Shown one piece after another: positions 35,632-44,003 of a stretch of 64,000 nucleotides of DNA (positions are counted from its first letter, which is position 1; every line of letters starts with the position of its first letter). The stretch covers positions 1 to 64,000 of the forward strand of contig NZ_RKLO01000007.1 in NCBI RefSeq assembly GCF_004011825.1. The letters are read 5' to 3'. The position numbers were made by a program, and so were the translations under genes. The DNA comes from Rhodococcus xishaensis (GTDB taxonomy: Bacteria > Actinomycetota > Actinomycetes > Mycobacteriales > Mycobacteriaceae). The notes beneath the pieces are model-generated. The model was not told where the DNA came from, did no database searches, and saw only the letters and a list, made by a program, of their open reading frames with translations.

Positions 35632-36333
35632 GTGAATCGTCCTGCCAAGCGCACCGGGCGCCGTCCGGGACCCAACACCACCCGGGCCCTCATCGAGGAC
35701 ACTGCCCGCGAGCAATTCGCAAGGCTGGGTTATGACCGCACCTCGATGCGACAGATAGCCATTGAGGCCGGAGTGGACCCGGCTCTGGTGAGCCATTACT
35801 TCGGCAGCAAGCTCGATCTGTTCTTGGCCGTGGTCGAGTTGCCAATCGATCCGAGCGAGCTGATCGATCACGTCACGAGCGGTGAGCCCGATAGCGCCGG
35901 GGTGCGGTTGGCCACCGTCGTGCTCGACATCCTCGACGACGAGGTTCGTCGCCGACCCATCGTTGGGATGATCCGCGCTGCGACGTCCGAACCCGAAGCC
36001 GCGCGTCTGGTGCGAGAGTTTCTCACGCGAAATCTCGTCGTCCCCATCGCCGAGCGTTTGGACGCCGATCACGCCGACTACCGGGCCGGGCTGGTGATGT
36101 CGCAGACGATCGGTCTGACGTTGGCGCGCTACATCGTCGGGATCGAACCGCTGGCTTCCCATCCCCGCGAGCTCGTCGCCGCCGATCTGGGAGCGACACT
36201 GCAGCGCTACCTGCTCGGCGAACTCAGTCACCCACCGATCGACCAAGAGGGGGCCGACCATGAGTTGGCGCCACGCCGTGTTCGACACGATCTACCGGCT
36301 CGGCCGGCCGATGTGGGACACCCCGCCCCCTGA
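35632..36333 (+). CDS. TetR/AcrR family regulator of the methyltransferase cluster
   Basis: The 233-residue protein starts at the GTG at 35632, with AGGAGAGG seven bases upstream. The HTH is clear: ALIEDTAREQFARLGYDRTSMRQIAIEAGVDPALVSHYFGSK (about 20-60), followed by a TetR_C domain. The last 25 codons overlap the next gene by 74 bp, so the C-terminal tail after GELSHPPIDQ may be recent or unimportant. It leads a same-strand run of three methyltransferase genes and a deiodinase-like gene, and probably regulates them. Confidence 0.87.
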   Translation: MNRPAKRTGRRPGPNTTRALIEDTAREQFARLGYDRTSMRQIAIEAGVDPALVSHYFGSKLDLFLAVVELPIDPSELIDHVTSGEPDSAGVRLATVVLDILDDEVRRRPIVGMIRAATSEPEAARLVREFLTRNLVVPIAERLDADHADYRAGLVMSQTIGLTLARYIVGIEPLASHPRELVAADLGATLQRYLLGELSHPPIDQEGADHELAPRRVRHDLPARPADVGHPAP

Positions 36334-36835
36334 GCAACTACGCGACGCCGTCGAAGGCGAGGATGCGTTGCCACCCGGGCACGCACTCGATGTCGGCTGT
36401 GGGACCGGCACCAATGTGATCTACCTGGCCAAGCATGGTTGGCGGGCCACCGGCGTCGACTTCTCGGCCACCGCCATCCAGCGTGCACGGCGTGCTGCCG
36501 ATGGGATTGCCGGGGCCGCCTTCCTGGAGGGTGACGCGACTGAGCTCTCGCAGCTGGACATCGGCAAACCGATCGACCTCGTGCTGGACATGGGCTGCTA
36601 TCACTCACTGCCCGACGCCGCCAAACCCGTCTATGTCGCCGAGTTGGCGGCGGTCACCGAGGCGGGAACGCCGTTGATGATGTGGGAGACCCTCCGCATC
36701 AAACCCGACAAGATCTCCGATGCGTTCAGCCGCGACTTCACCGTTGAACGTTTCGAGCGCAAAGATTTCATCCTCGAGCGGCTCATGCTGCGCCGCGCCA
36801 TCGCCGGCACCTGGTACTGGCTGAGACGCCGTTGA
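36260..36835 (+). CDS. Class I SAM-dependent methyltransferase (small, thiopurine/halide-type fold)
   Basis: The 191-residue protein starts at the ATG at 36260 after AAGAGGGGG. Motif I is ALDVGCGTGTNVIYLAKHGW (about 43-62), followed by GVDFSATAIQRAR and the acidic VLDMGCYHSLPD (about 107-118). The short length and the VIYLAKHGW and CYHSLP pieces resemble thiopurine S-methyltransferase or thiol/halide methyltransferase relatives. It overlaps the TetR gene and precedes two further methyltransferase genes. The acceptor is unknown; small nucleophiles such as thiols, halides or metalloid ions are typical for the fold. Confidence 0.83.
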   Translation: MSWRHAVFDTIYRLGRPMWDTPPPEQLRDAVEGEDALPPGHALDVGCGTGTNVIYLAKHGWRATGVDFSATAIQRARRAADGIAGAAFLEGDATELSQLDIGKPIDLVLDMGCYHSLPDAAKPVYVAELAAVTEAGTPLMMWETLRIKPDKISDAFSRDFTVERFERKDFILERLMLRRAIAGTWYWLRRR

Positions 36836-36921
36836 ACCCTCACCGTTGCAGGGCAAGTCATGAGCTTTCACGAAAGCAAACGCACCCCGATGAGGGTGAT
36901 CAGACCGCGTCCGACGGCGCG

Positions 36922-36957
36922 AACAAGTAGTGAACAGACAACAAGTAGTGAACAGAC
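36922..36957 (+). repeat. Two tandem 18-bp repeats
   Basis: The unit AACAAGTAGTGAACAGAC is present twice in succession just upstream of the first duplicated methyltransferase. The second copy of the gene has only a single diverged version, so this duplication is younger than, or was not included in, the gene duplication. Confidence 0.85.
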
Positions 36958-36974
36958 ACTGAGGAGTAGGGATT

Positions 36975-37727
36975 ATGTCTTCTCAACGACCAGATTTTGA
37001 CGCGCTGTACCGCAGCGGGCAGACGACAGACGGAGGGGCACCGTTGACGCCGTGGGATATCGGCGGCCCGCAGCCCGTGGTGCAGGAGTTGGTGGCTTAC
37101 GGCGCCTTGCGCGGCGAGGTGCTCGATCCGGGGACCGGGCCGGGCCATAACGCGATCTACTACGCGTCGAAGGGATACTCGGCCACGGGTATTGATTCTT
37201 CGCCCGCGGCGATCGAACAGGCCAGACGCAACGCGCTGACGGCCGGGGTGACGGTGGACTTTCGGGTGGCCGACGCTACGGCGCTCGAGGGACTCGAGAA
37301 TCGGTTCGACACCGTCGTCGACAGTGCCTTCTACCACACTTTCGAGGAAGACGAAGACACCCAGGAACGGTATGCGCGGGCCTTGCACCGGGCCACCAAA
37401 CCCGGAGCGCGACTGTATATGTTCGAGTTCGGGCGCCACAACGTCAACGGCGTACATTTTCAAGGGTTGCCGGCCGAGAACTTCGCGCGGGTGCTTCCGG
37501 CTTCGGGCTGGCGCATCGACTACCTGGGGACCACCACCTACCAAGCCCGCTTCGCCCCAGATGCCTTTGCCAAGATGTCCGAACTGATCAGCAACCCGGA
37601 GTTGTTGGAGGAGTGGGCAGAGCGGATGGGGCCTGTCACGGAGCAACTCCGAACCATCGGGCCGCTGCTGGAAAACCACCTGGTGCATGCGCCGTTCTGG
37701 GCCGTGCACGCTGCGCGTATCGACTAG
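36975..37727 (+). CDS. SAM-dependent methyltransferase, copy 1 of a tandem pair
   Basis: The 250-residue class I methyltransferase starts at the ATG at 36975 after GAGGAGTAGGG. The start DFDALYRSG and WDIGGPQPVVQELVAYGAL precede motif I, VLDPGTGPGHNAIYYASKGY (about 49-68), with proline where most relatives have a small polar residue. GIDSSPAAIEQAR and VVDSAFYHTFEEDED follow. The family resemblance is to thiopurine/halide methyltransferases. Compared with copy 2 it has four extra residues (NPELLE region, near 204). Another relative lies at 57546-58316. Substrate unknown. Confidence 0.85.
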   Translation: MSSQRPDFDALYRSGQTTDGGAPLTPWDIGGPQPVVQELVAYGALRGEVLDPGTGPGHNAIYYASKGYSATGIDSSPAAIEQARRNALTAGVTVDFRVADATALEGLENRFDTVVDSAFYHTFEEDEDTQERYARALHRATKPGARLYMFEFGRHNVNGVHFQGLPAENFARVLPASGWRIDYLGTTTYQARFAPDAFAKMSELISNPELLEEWAERMGPVTEQLRTIGPLLENHLVHAPFWAVHAARID

Positions 37728-37854
37728 CCCTTGCCCCGGTGAGCGCATTTGAAAACTTGCTTGGATCTAGAGGATTGGGGTTCTCAATCGAATTGCCCAG
37801 ACCGCGTCCGATGACGCGAATCGGTAATGAACAAGACACTGAGGAGTAGGGATT

Positions 37855-38595
37855 ATGTCTTCTCAACGACCAGATTTTGACGCGCTGTACCGCAGCGGGC
37901 AGACGACAGACGGAGGGGCACCGTTGACGCCGTGGGATATCGGCGGCCCACAGCCCGTGGTGCAGGAGTTGGTGGCTTACGGCGCCTTGCGCGGCGAGGT
38001 GCTCGATCCGGGGACCGGGCCGGGCCATAACGCGATCTACTACGCGTCGAAGGGATACTCGGCCACGGGTATTGATTCTTCGCCCGCGGCGATCGAACAG
38101 GCCAGACGCAACGCGCTGACGGCCGGGGTGACGGTGGACTTTCGGGTGGCCGACGCTACGGCGCTCGAGGGACTCGAGAATCGGTTCGACACCGTCGTCG
38201 ACAGTGCCTTCTACCACACTTTCGAGGAAGACGAAGACACCCAGGAACGGTATGCGCGGGCCTTGCACCGGGCCACCAAACCCGGAGCGCGACTGTATTT
38301 GTTCGAGGTCGGCCGCCACAACGTCAACGGTCTACAGATACAAGGGTTGCCAGCCGAGAACTTCGCGCGGGTACTTCCGGCGTCGGGCTGGCGCATCGAC
38401 TACCTGGGGACCACTACCTACCAAGCCCGCTTCGCCCCCGAGACCTTTGCCAAGATGTCCGAATTGATCAGCAACGAGGAGTGGGCAGAGCGGATGCGGC
38501 CCGTCCTGGAGCAACTCCGAACTATCGGGCCGCTGCTGGAAAACCACCTGGTGCATATGCCGTTCTGGACCGTGCACGCAGCGCGTATCGACTAA
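37855..38595 (+). CDS. SAM-dependent methyltransferase, copy 2 of a tandem pair
   Basis: The 246-residue paralogue is nearly identical to copy 1 through residue 148. Differences gather in the C-terminal third (LYLFEVGRHNVNGLQIQG against LYMFEFGRHNVNGVHFQG), the part that in this fold covers the active site. The two copies may therefore differ in acceptor preference while keeping one SAM domain (inference). The start and ribosome site are the same as in copy 1. The deiodinase-like gene begins 80 bp downstream. Confidence 0.85.
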   Translation: MSSQRPDFDALYRSGQTTDGGAPLTPWDIGGPQPVVQELVAYGALRGEVLDPGTGPGHNAIYYASKGYSATGIDSSPAAIEQARRNALTAGVTVDFRVADATALEGLENRFDTVVDSAFYHTFEEDEDTQERYARALHRATKPGARLYLFEVGRHNVNGLQIQGLPAENFARVLPASGWRIDYLGTTTYQARFAPETFAKMSELISNEEWAERMRPVLEQLRTIGPLLENHLVHMPFWTVHAARID

Positions 38596-38675
38596 CCCTT
38601 GCCCCGGTGAGCGCATTTGAAAGCTCCCTTGGGTCTTAGGAATTGAGGTACTGGAGCAAATTCTAAGGAGCAACG

Positions 38676-39476
38676 ATGACCACATCTGATTCGGCGTCGA
38701 CGCGCCCGCAGGGAACCAGCAGCCGGCCTTCCTCAGCCCGGGATGCAGCTCTGATCTATAACTACACTCGTTTCGACCCGAGTGAATATCCGCTGCACCA
38801 GGAATTCGGCGGCCCGAAGATCGGCGATCCGGCACCGGATTTCCGCGTCACCGACATCGACGGCGCTGAGGTGGCGTTGTCTGACTTCCGCGGCCGGTTC
38901 GTCGTCCTGGAAACCGGTTGTGCCACTTGCCCGATGTTCGGAAAGGGCATCACCACGATGAACGCGCTCACGTACCGGTTTCCGGACGTCGCGTTCCTGG
39001 TGCTCTATATCCGTGAAGCCCACCCCGGTGAAAACCTCGGCCCACATCGCTGCCTCGCCGACAAGACAGCCGCAGCCAGCTTGTTGCGCCGGGAAGAGCG
39101 GGAAGGGCGCCGCATCCTCATCGACACCCTCGACGGCCAGGTCCACCGAGCCTATGGGGGAATGCCCAACATCGTCTACGTGATCGATCCACAAGGGACC
39201 GTGGTGTTTCGGAACATGTGGAACGACCCGTCAGCCGTCGAAGAGGCCCTGAAGGAGGCCATGGCCGGAGGTGATCCGAGCCGGCTGCAGGCCCGACCTC
39301 GACTGGCGCGGCCGGCGGTTATCCGGCGGGTCATGCGACGCGCCGGCAGGCAAGCAGTGTTGGACATGGTTGTCGCGTCCCCCAAGATTCTTCCGATTTT
39401 CCGCAGGATGATCCGGGGAGACCTCAAACCAGCCCGCGAAGGCCGCATCGCACGATGGCGGGTCTCCCGGCGATGA
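38676..39476 (+). CDS. Deiodinase-like redoxin (thioredoxin fold, Cys at the Sec position)
   Basis: The 266-residue protein starts at the ATG at 38676, with AAGGAG six bases upstream. Its core (about 45-215) is a thioredoxin fold of the iodothyronine deiodinase family: IGDPAPDFRV, then VVLETGCATCPMFG with Cys82 and Cys85. Cys85 precedes Pro, as selenocysteine does in animal deiodinases. LVLYIREAHPGEN (108-120) and the later NIVYVIDPQGTVVFRNMW also match that family. A basic tail of about 50 residues is extra. Bacterial members are poorly known; peroxidase or reductive activity is possible. It ends the methyltransferase cluster. Confidence 0.78.
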   Translation: MTTSDSASTRPQGTSSRPSSARDAALIYNYTRFDPSEYPLHQEFGGPKIGDPAPDFRVTDIDGAEVALSDFRGRFVVLETGCATCPMFGKGITTMNALTYRFPDVAFLVLYIREAHPGENLGPHRCLADKTAAASLLRREEREGRRILIDTLDGQVHRAYGGMPNIVYVIDPQGTVVFRNMWNDPSAVEEALKEAMAGGDPSRLQARPRLARPAVIRRVMRRAGRQAVLDMVVASPKILPIFRRMIRGDLKPAREGRIARWRVSRR

Positions 39477-39668
39477 GATCACACGACTGACATCGGGGTG
39501 GCGAAGTCTGGGTGCCACTGCAGTAGCTCACGAGGAACTCGTACCGACCCTCGCCACCGCGCTCACACGCCCAACCTGAATCGATGTGATCTAGTTCATA
39601 CAGGACATTGAGAGACCTACTACCGCTCTAGCTTTTCGGTTGTACCGATTCCCTATGAAAGGACCGTC

Positions 39669-40700
39669 GTGGCAACCGCTCCAGCAATCCCAGAAGAGTA
39701 CGAGCGCATCGCTCTCGCCGAGCATCTCGTAGGGGAAGTAGAGGACCGTCAGTTCACAGTCAGGACTGTCGAAACAAAGGACCTCGGGGACGACGAGGTA
39801 TTCATCCGGATCGACTTCGTGCAGGTGGTGCCGGCGTTCACGGATCTCATGCGTGTGGATGCAGAGATCCCGATGCCGCCGTACCAGCTAGGGGACACAG
39901 TGGGCGGTGCCGTTGTCGGAACGGTGCTCGAGTCGCGATCTGCGGACTTCGAAGAAGGCGACTTGGTCTTCGCGTTCACCGGTTGGAGCGAGTACCAAGT
40001 TGCCAAGGCCGAGGAGCTGACCAAGCTCGATCGGAGTGTCGTCCCCAGTCCCGCCTACTACTTGAACCAAGGCGTCACCGCCTTCTACGGAATGGCCGAT
40101 GTCGCCGAGGTTGGACCAGGGGATGTCGTCTACGTGTCCGGCGCAGCCGGAGGCGTTGGGTCCCTTGCGGGCCAGATCGCGAAGATCCGCGGTGCCGCCA
40201 TGGTTCTCGGCAGCGCAGGTACAGACGAGAAGGTTCGCTATCTGGTGGAGGAACTGCATTTCGATGGAGCTTTCAACTACAAGACCGGCGACTTGGTCGA
40301 GAACATCAAGTCGTTCGCTCCGGACGGCATCGATGTCTTCTTCGACAACGTAGGCGGGGATCAGTTCGAGGCAGCGATTCGCGCGGCGAAGCCGAACGCG
40401 CGCTTTGCACTCTGCGGAGCACTGTCGAGTCAGGTGTCCAAGGACGCAGACGCTTGGCCGCGACTGAATCTGATGACCGCAATCACCAAGAACCTTAGTA
40501 TCTTTCCGTTCGCGACGCTCCATACGCAGAAGCAGATCCGGAACTGGGCAACGCATTTCGGAACGTGGCTTTCGGAAGGAAAGCTGGTCTTCCCACACAC
40601 TGGCTTGAAAGGTCCCATCACGGACGCCCCCACAGCACTGAAGAATCTCATCAGCGGGAAGTATCGCGGCAATGTCGCACTCGAGATCGAGCACTCGTAA
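39669..40700 (+). CDS. NADPH-dependent MDR reductase (PTGR/leukotriene B4 dehydrogenase-like)
   Basis: The 343-residue zinc-free medium-chain reductase starts at the GTG at 39669 after GAAAGGA. It has TAFYGMADVAEVGPGDVVYVSGAAGGVGSLAGQIAKIRGA with the AAGGVG nucleotide motif (about 158-163), then YKTGDLVENIKSFAPDGIDVFFDNVGGDQFEAAI, as in prostaglandin reductases and alkenal/curcumin reductases. It reduces activated C=C bonds in such families. It stands alone, with a transposase remnant downstream. Confidence 0.85.
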   Translation: MATAPAIPEEYERIALAEHLVGEVEDRQFTVRTVETKDLGDDEVFIRIDFVQVVPAFTDLMRVDAEIPMPPYQLGDTVGGAVVGTVLESRSADFEEGDLVFAFTGWSEYQVAKAEELTKLDRSVVPSPAYYLNQGVTAFYGMADVAEVGPGDVVYVSGAAGGVGSLAGQIAKIRGAAMVLGSAGTDEKVRYLVEELHFDGAFNYKTGDLVENIKSFAPDGIDVFFDNVGGDQFEAAIRAAKPNARFALCGALSSQVSKDADAWPRLNLMTAITKNLSIFPFATLHTQKQIRNWATHFGTWLSEGKLVFPHTGLKGPITDAPTALKNLISGKYRGNVALEIEHS

Positions 40701-40736
40701 CTGACAAGGAAGAGGCCGAATTGCTCGAAAGCTGAC

Positions 40737-40823
40737 CGTACCCTCGGCTACCGCCCGCCGAACACCGCCGACGAACATGTCACCGTGGTGAAGCAGGCGA
40801 TCGCGCACCTGCCATGTGATCGG
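40737..40823 (+). pseudogene. Remnant of an IS1380-type transposase
   Basis: A short open stretch reads LGYRPPNTADEHVTVVKQAI followed by AHLP. This resembles the RPGNA...ADHVTVVKQALAQLP segment found in IS1380-family transposases, recalled from memory and not checked by search. No flanking transposase sequence or inverted repeats are seen, so only about 90 bp survive. It marks a past insertion in this accessory stretch. Confidence 0.5.
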
Positions 40824-40956
40824 CCTCCCGCATGAACCGCTAAAAGTCTTGTGTATAAACATAAGTCATCTTGGTTCGATGGTGCTGTCTCCAGTTCGAC
40901 CCTCGACAACCGGCACTTTCATCGGTGGATTCTGGTAGAGGGGATGGGGCTGCGGA

Positions 40957-41919
40957 ATGTCAGCGAAGACGACAAGCGAGCTCGTACTCGAGCTACTCGG
41001 CTTGCTGCAGACGCACCGGCAGTGGGCCGGTCCAGAACTAGCAAGGCGTCTCGACATTACGCCGCGCACCCTCCGTCGTTACGTGGAGCGTGTCCGCGAG
41101 ATGGGCTACCAGGTCGAAGCGGTCAGGGGTCGGTACGGCGGCTACAGACTGGTCGCGGGCAGTGCGTTGCCACCCCTCGTCTTCAACGACTTGGAAGCTG
41201 TGGCGATTGCCGCGAGCATTCGTGTGGCGGCTGCGAACGGGCTTGTCGACGGACAGACCACCACCACGACCGCCATTGCAAAGCTCGAACAGATACTGCC
41301 TGCACGGCTACGAGCGAGGGTATCCGCTGTCGCCGAGCACGTGACTCCCCTCGATCCCGGGAGGGTCGCTCCGCCCGCAGACGGCATCGGCGCTCTGGCA
41401 CTGGCCTGCCGAGACCGTGAGGTGGTGAACTTCGACTACACCAGGCCGGATCGCCAAGCCGAGGAACGCAGCGTCGAACCAATCGCGCTGGTGCCCTCCG
41501 AACGCGCGTGGTTCGTCGTTTGCTGGGACCGTCACAGGGAGGGGTGGCGGACATTTCGTGCCGACAGAATGACCGCTGTGCGAGCAACTGGTGAAATCTT
41601 CCGGCAGCGTGACCTTCCGGCGGACTCACCGGCGGACTTCGTCCGCGAGTCTTTTTCACGTATCGACTGTGCGTACGAAGCAGAGGTCGTACTCATGGTC
41701 GGCCTGCGGGAGTGGGTCGACTACGCCAAGGGATGGGCACAGGGGAGCTACGCCGTGGACGGCGTAGCTACCCGGTGGCCTATTGGTGGGCAGTCTCTTC
41801 AGGACTTGATGATCAAGCTGAGCTGGATCCCGGAATCCATCGCGTACACCGTCGACACCGATAACGCGACCGCAGAAGGACTCCGCCGTCTTGCAACCCG
41901 TGTGGCCGTGCACATCTGA
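40957..41919 (+). CDS. WYL-domain transcriptional regulator (YafY-like)
   Basis: The 320-residue protein starts with ATG at 40957. The N-terminal winged HTH is LVLELLGLLQTHRQWAGPELARRLDITPRTLRRYVERVREMGY (about 8-50), followed by the wing VRGRYGGYRLV. The WYL ligand domain begins near residue 140 (VVNFDYTRPDRQAEERSVEPIAL) and includes RAWFVVCWDRHREGWRTFRADRM; a WCX region follows. WYL regulators often sense nucleotides or DNA damage. Direct targets are not visible. Confidence 0.87.
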   Translation: MSAKTTSELVLELLGLLQTHRQWAGPELARRLDITPRTLRRYVERVREMGYQVEAVRGRYGGYRLVAGSALPPLVFNDLEAVAIAASIRVAAANGLVDGQTTTTTAIAKLEQILPARLRARVSAVAEHVTPLDPGRVAPPADGIGALALACRDREVVNFDYTRPDRQAEERSVEPIALVPSERAWFVVCWDRHREGWRTFRADRMTAVRATGEIFRQRDLPADSPADFVRESFSRIDCAYEAEVVLMVGLREWVDYAKGWAQGSYAVDGVATRWPIGGQSLQDLMIKLSWIPESIAYTVDTDNATAEGLRRLATRVAVHI

Positions 41920-42047
41920 AGGAACTCCCGCCGAGCGCAGGGGACAACCGGGAACGTTATGTGACCGACGTCGGCGCCACCTTGCGGAACGGCGGCGGCG
42001 GTGTGAGCGTTGCAGGCGAACACTAGACTCTTTCCTCGGGAGTTCAC

Positions 42048-42599
42048 ATGACTACCGCTCTCGGCCTTCCTGGATTGACCTCCGGAACCTGGGCCATCGA
42101 TCCCGTTCACTCGACCGTCGGCTTCACGGTCCGCCACCTGGTGGTGAGCAAGGTACGCGGCCGCTTCGACGACTTCTCGGGCGCGATCACTATCGCCGTG
42201 GACGGCACCCCGTCCGTGCGGGCCGAGATCCAGGTGGCGTCCATCGACACCAACAGCGAGCAGCGCGACGGCCATATCCGGTCTGCCGACTTCTTCGACG
42301 TCGAGCAGTTCCCGACGGCCACGTTCGTCTCGACCGGTGTCCGTGAGGCCGGTCCGAACTATGTCATCGAGGGCGAGTTCACCTTGCACGGCGTGACCAA
42401 GCCTGTCGAACTCGCCGCCGAGTTCTTTGGTGTCAACCCGGGCATGGGTCGCGGCCCGGTCGCAGGCTTCGAGGCCAAGACCACCCTCAACCGCAAGGAC
42501 TTCGGTATCAGCATCGACATGCCGCTCGAGGGCGGCGGAGCCGTCGTCGGCGACCAGATCAACATCAACCTCGAGGTCGAGGCCGGCCTCCAGGCCTGA
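42048..42599 (+). CDS. YceI family lipid-binding protein
   Basis: The 183-residue lipocalin-like protein starts with ATG at 42048. It has the characteristic TWAIDPVHSTVGFTVRHLVVSKVRGRF near the N-terminus, then QRDGHIRSADFFDVEQFPTATFVST and EFTLHGVTKPVELAAE. YceI proteins bind polyisoprenoid-like lipids. There is no signal peptide, unlike E. coli YceI, so it is probably cytoplasmic. It is convergent with the nucleoside hydrolase gene. Confidence 0.92.
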   Translation: MTTALGLPGLTSGTWAIDPVHSTVGFTVRHLVVSKVRGRFDDFSGAITIAVDGTPSVRAEIQVASIDTNSEQRDGHIRSADFFDVEQFPTATFVSTGVREAGPNYVIEGEFTLHGVTKPVELAAEFFGVNPGMGRGPVAGFEAKTTLNRKDFGISIDMPLEGGGAVVGDQININLEVEAGLQA

Positions 42600-42604
42600 C
42601 CGGC

Positions 42605-43552
42605 TCAGCTCTCCGGGTCGCCGATCAGCTCGAGCGCGTCGAGGACGAGCCCCCAGAACCGTTCGCGGTCGAGTTCGAGCGCGGCAGACGTTCGGCAGTC
42701 GTCGGGCGCCGGGGCGCGGAAGTCCGCGACAGTCATACCGAGGGTGAGGGTGCCGGTGGTTTCGATCGAGATCGGGACCGGAACGGCGCGGACGATCGTC
42801 GGGTCGATGACATGCGCCACGGCGCACGGGTCGTGCACCGGGGGAGCCCCGAATCCCTGCGTGTCCCTATATCTCTGTCCGTAGAAGTCGAGGAGCGCAC
42901 CGACGAACCGTGCTGGTCCGGTACCGATGGCGGCGATCGCTTGCTCAACCTCTGGGGTGGCGAGGGCTTGATGGGTGAGGTCGAGGCCCACCATGACGAC
43001 CGGCCATCCGGCGCTGAAGACGATGTGCGCGGCTTCCGGGTCGACAAGGATGTTGAACTCGGCGACCGGGGTCCGGTTGCCGACATGGATGCCACCGCCC
43101 ATCAGGACCACCCTCTGGACCCGGTCGACGATTCTCGGTTCCTTGCGTGCGGCCAACGCGAGGTTCGTCAAGCACGCGGTCGCCACCAGCGTCACCGTCC
43201 CGTGCTCATGGGCCATCACCGTCTCGATGATGAGATCGACGGCATGACGCGTGTCGAGTTCGATCGTTGGCTCGGGGAGTTCGGGGCCGTCCAGGCCGGA
43301 CTCGCCGTGAATGTTCGGGGCAGTCGCAGGCTCGCGAATCAATGGGCGCTCGGCACCGGCGGCGAAGGGGACGTCCACGATCCCGGCGACGCGGGCAACT
43401 ACGAGCGCGTTCCGTGTGACCTTCGGCAGGGTTTGGTTGCCGGCGACGGTAGTGACGGCGAGCAACTCGATTGCGGGGCTGCCGTGAGCGAGCAAGATCG
43501 CGACGGCATCGTCGTGTCCCGGGTCGCAGTCGAGAATGATCTTCGTGGGCAT
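42605..43552 (-). CDS. Inosine-uridine preferring nucleoside hydrolase
   Basis: The 315-residue N-ribohydrolase starts with ATG at 43552. The calcium and substrate motif DCDPGHDDAVAILLA (8-22) is exact, and VTTVAGNQTLPKVTRNAL, NIHGESGLDG and the late HDPCAVAHVIDP with the catalytic-site histidine are present. It cleaves nucleosides to base and ribose for salvage. It stands alone, 5 bp from the convergent yceI gene. Confidence 0.92.
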   Translation of the reverse strand: MPTKIILDCDPGHDDAVAILLAHGSPAIELLAVTTVAGNQTLPKVTRNALVVARVAGIVDVPFAAGAERPLIREPATAPNIHGESGLDGPELPEPTIELDTRHAVDLIIETVMAHEHGTVTLVATACLTNLALAARKEPRIVDRVQRVVLMGGGIHVGNRTPVAEFNILVDPEAAHIVFSAGWPVVMVGLDLTHQALATPEVEQAIAAIGTGPARFVGALLDFYGQRYRDTQGFGAPPVHDPCAVAHVIDPTIVRAVPVPISIETTGTLTLGMTVADFRAPAPDDCRTSAALELDRERFWGLVLDALELIGDPES

Positions 43553-44003
43553 TGCGGGGTTGCTCCACTCGTCTGGTTCGGTGGACGAAACTCACACTAC
43601 TTGCGGCGATACCCGCAGCCACAGCTCAACGTTGGCAACAATTCACGCGCCGAGGTCTCGCCGAAGCGAACGACGGACGACGCCGCTGATCGACGCGGTG
43701 ACCCTGGGCGCGCGCAGTGACCACGGCGAACAGAACCAGACAGTCGTACCACTCGGGTCCGGCAAGAATCTCGTGTGCGAGGGCCGTCGGACAGGACGCC
43801 ACGCGCGGTCGGGGGGTAGACAAACTCACACCGACGTCTCAGGAAAGCGTCTGCCAGCGGATATAAGAGATTCTTGAACGGTCGCTCGCTTGAATATTGT
43901 TCAGCTCCCACCACTTGCATCGAACCTTCCGTACTGTGGGCTCGATGTGGGCTCGGACACAGTGGGCTCGAACCGATGATCCGGGGGGGAGACCGGAGGA
44001 GTA
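43553..44003. other. 451-bp intergenic region with three GTGGGCTCG repeats
   Basis: No convincing gene is seen; open frames on both strands have unlike codon use and no ribosome site. Near the right end GTGGGCTCG occurs three times (43936-43944, 43947-43955, 43962-43970), 34 to 68 bp before the mycolyltransferase start, with spacings of 11 and 15 bp. They are possible sites for a regulator of that gene. GGAGGAG precedes its ATG. Confidence 0.5.

Larger units (their letters stand above)
36955..38600 (+). repeat. Tandem gene duplication, offset 880 bp
   Basis: The stretch 36955-37727 is repeated at 37835-38595. By eye the first 464 bp (36955-37418) match the second copy with a single difference (37071 G, 37951-region A); after that, scattered differences and a 12-bp deletion appear. 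The sharp change in identity inside the gene suggests gene conversion. Sequences after the stops (CCCTTGCCCCGGTGAGCGC) are also shared. Confidence 0.88.

Noticed and set aside
38676-39476. Selenocysteine in the deiodinase-like protein
   Set aside because: The equivalent codon encodes Cys (Cys85), and no in-frame TGA is present in the gene.
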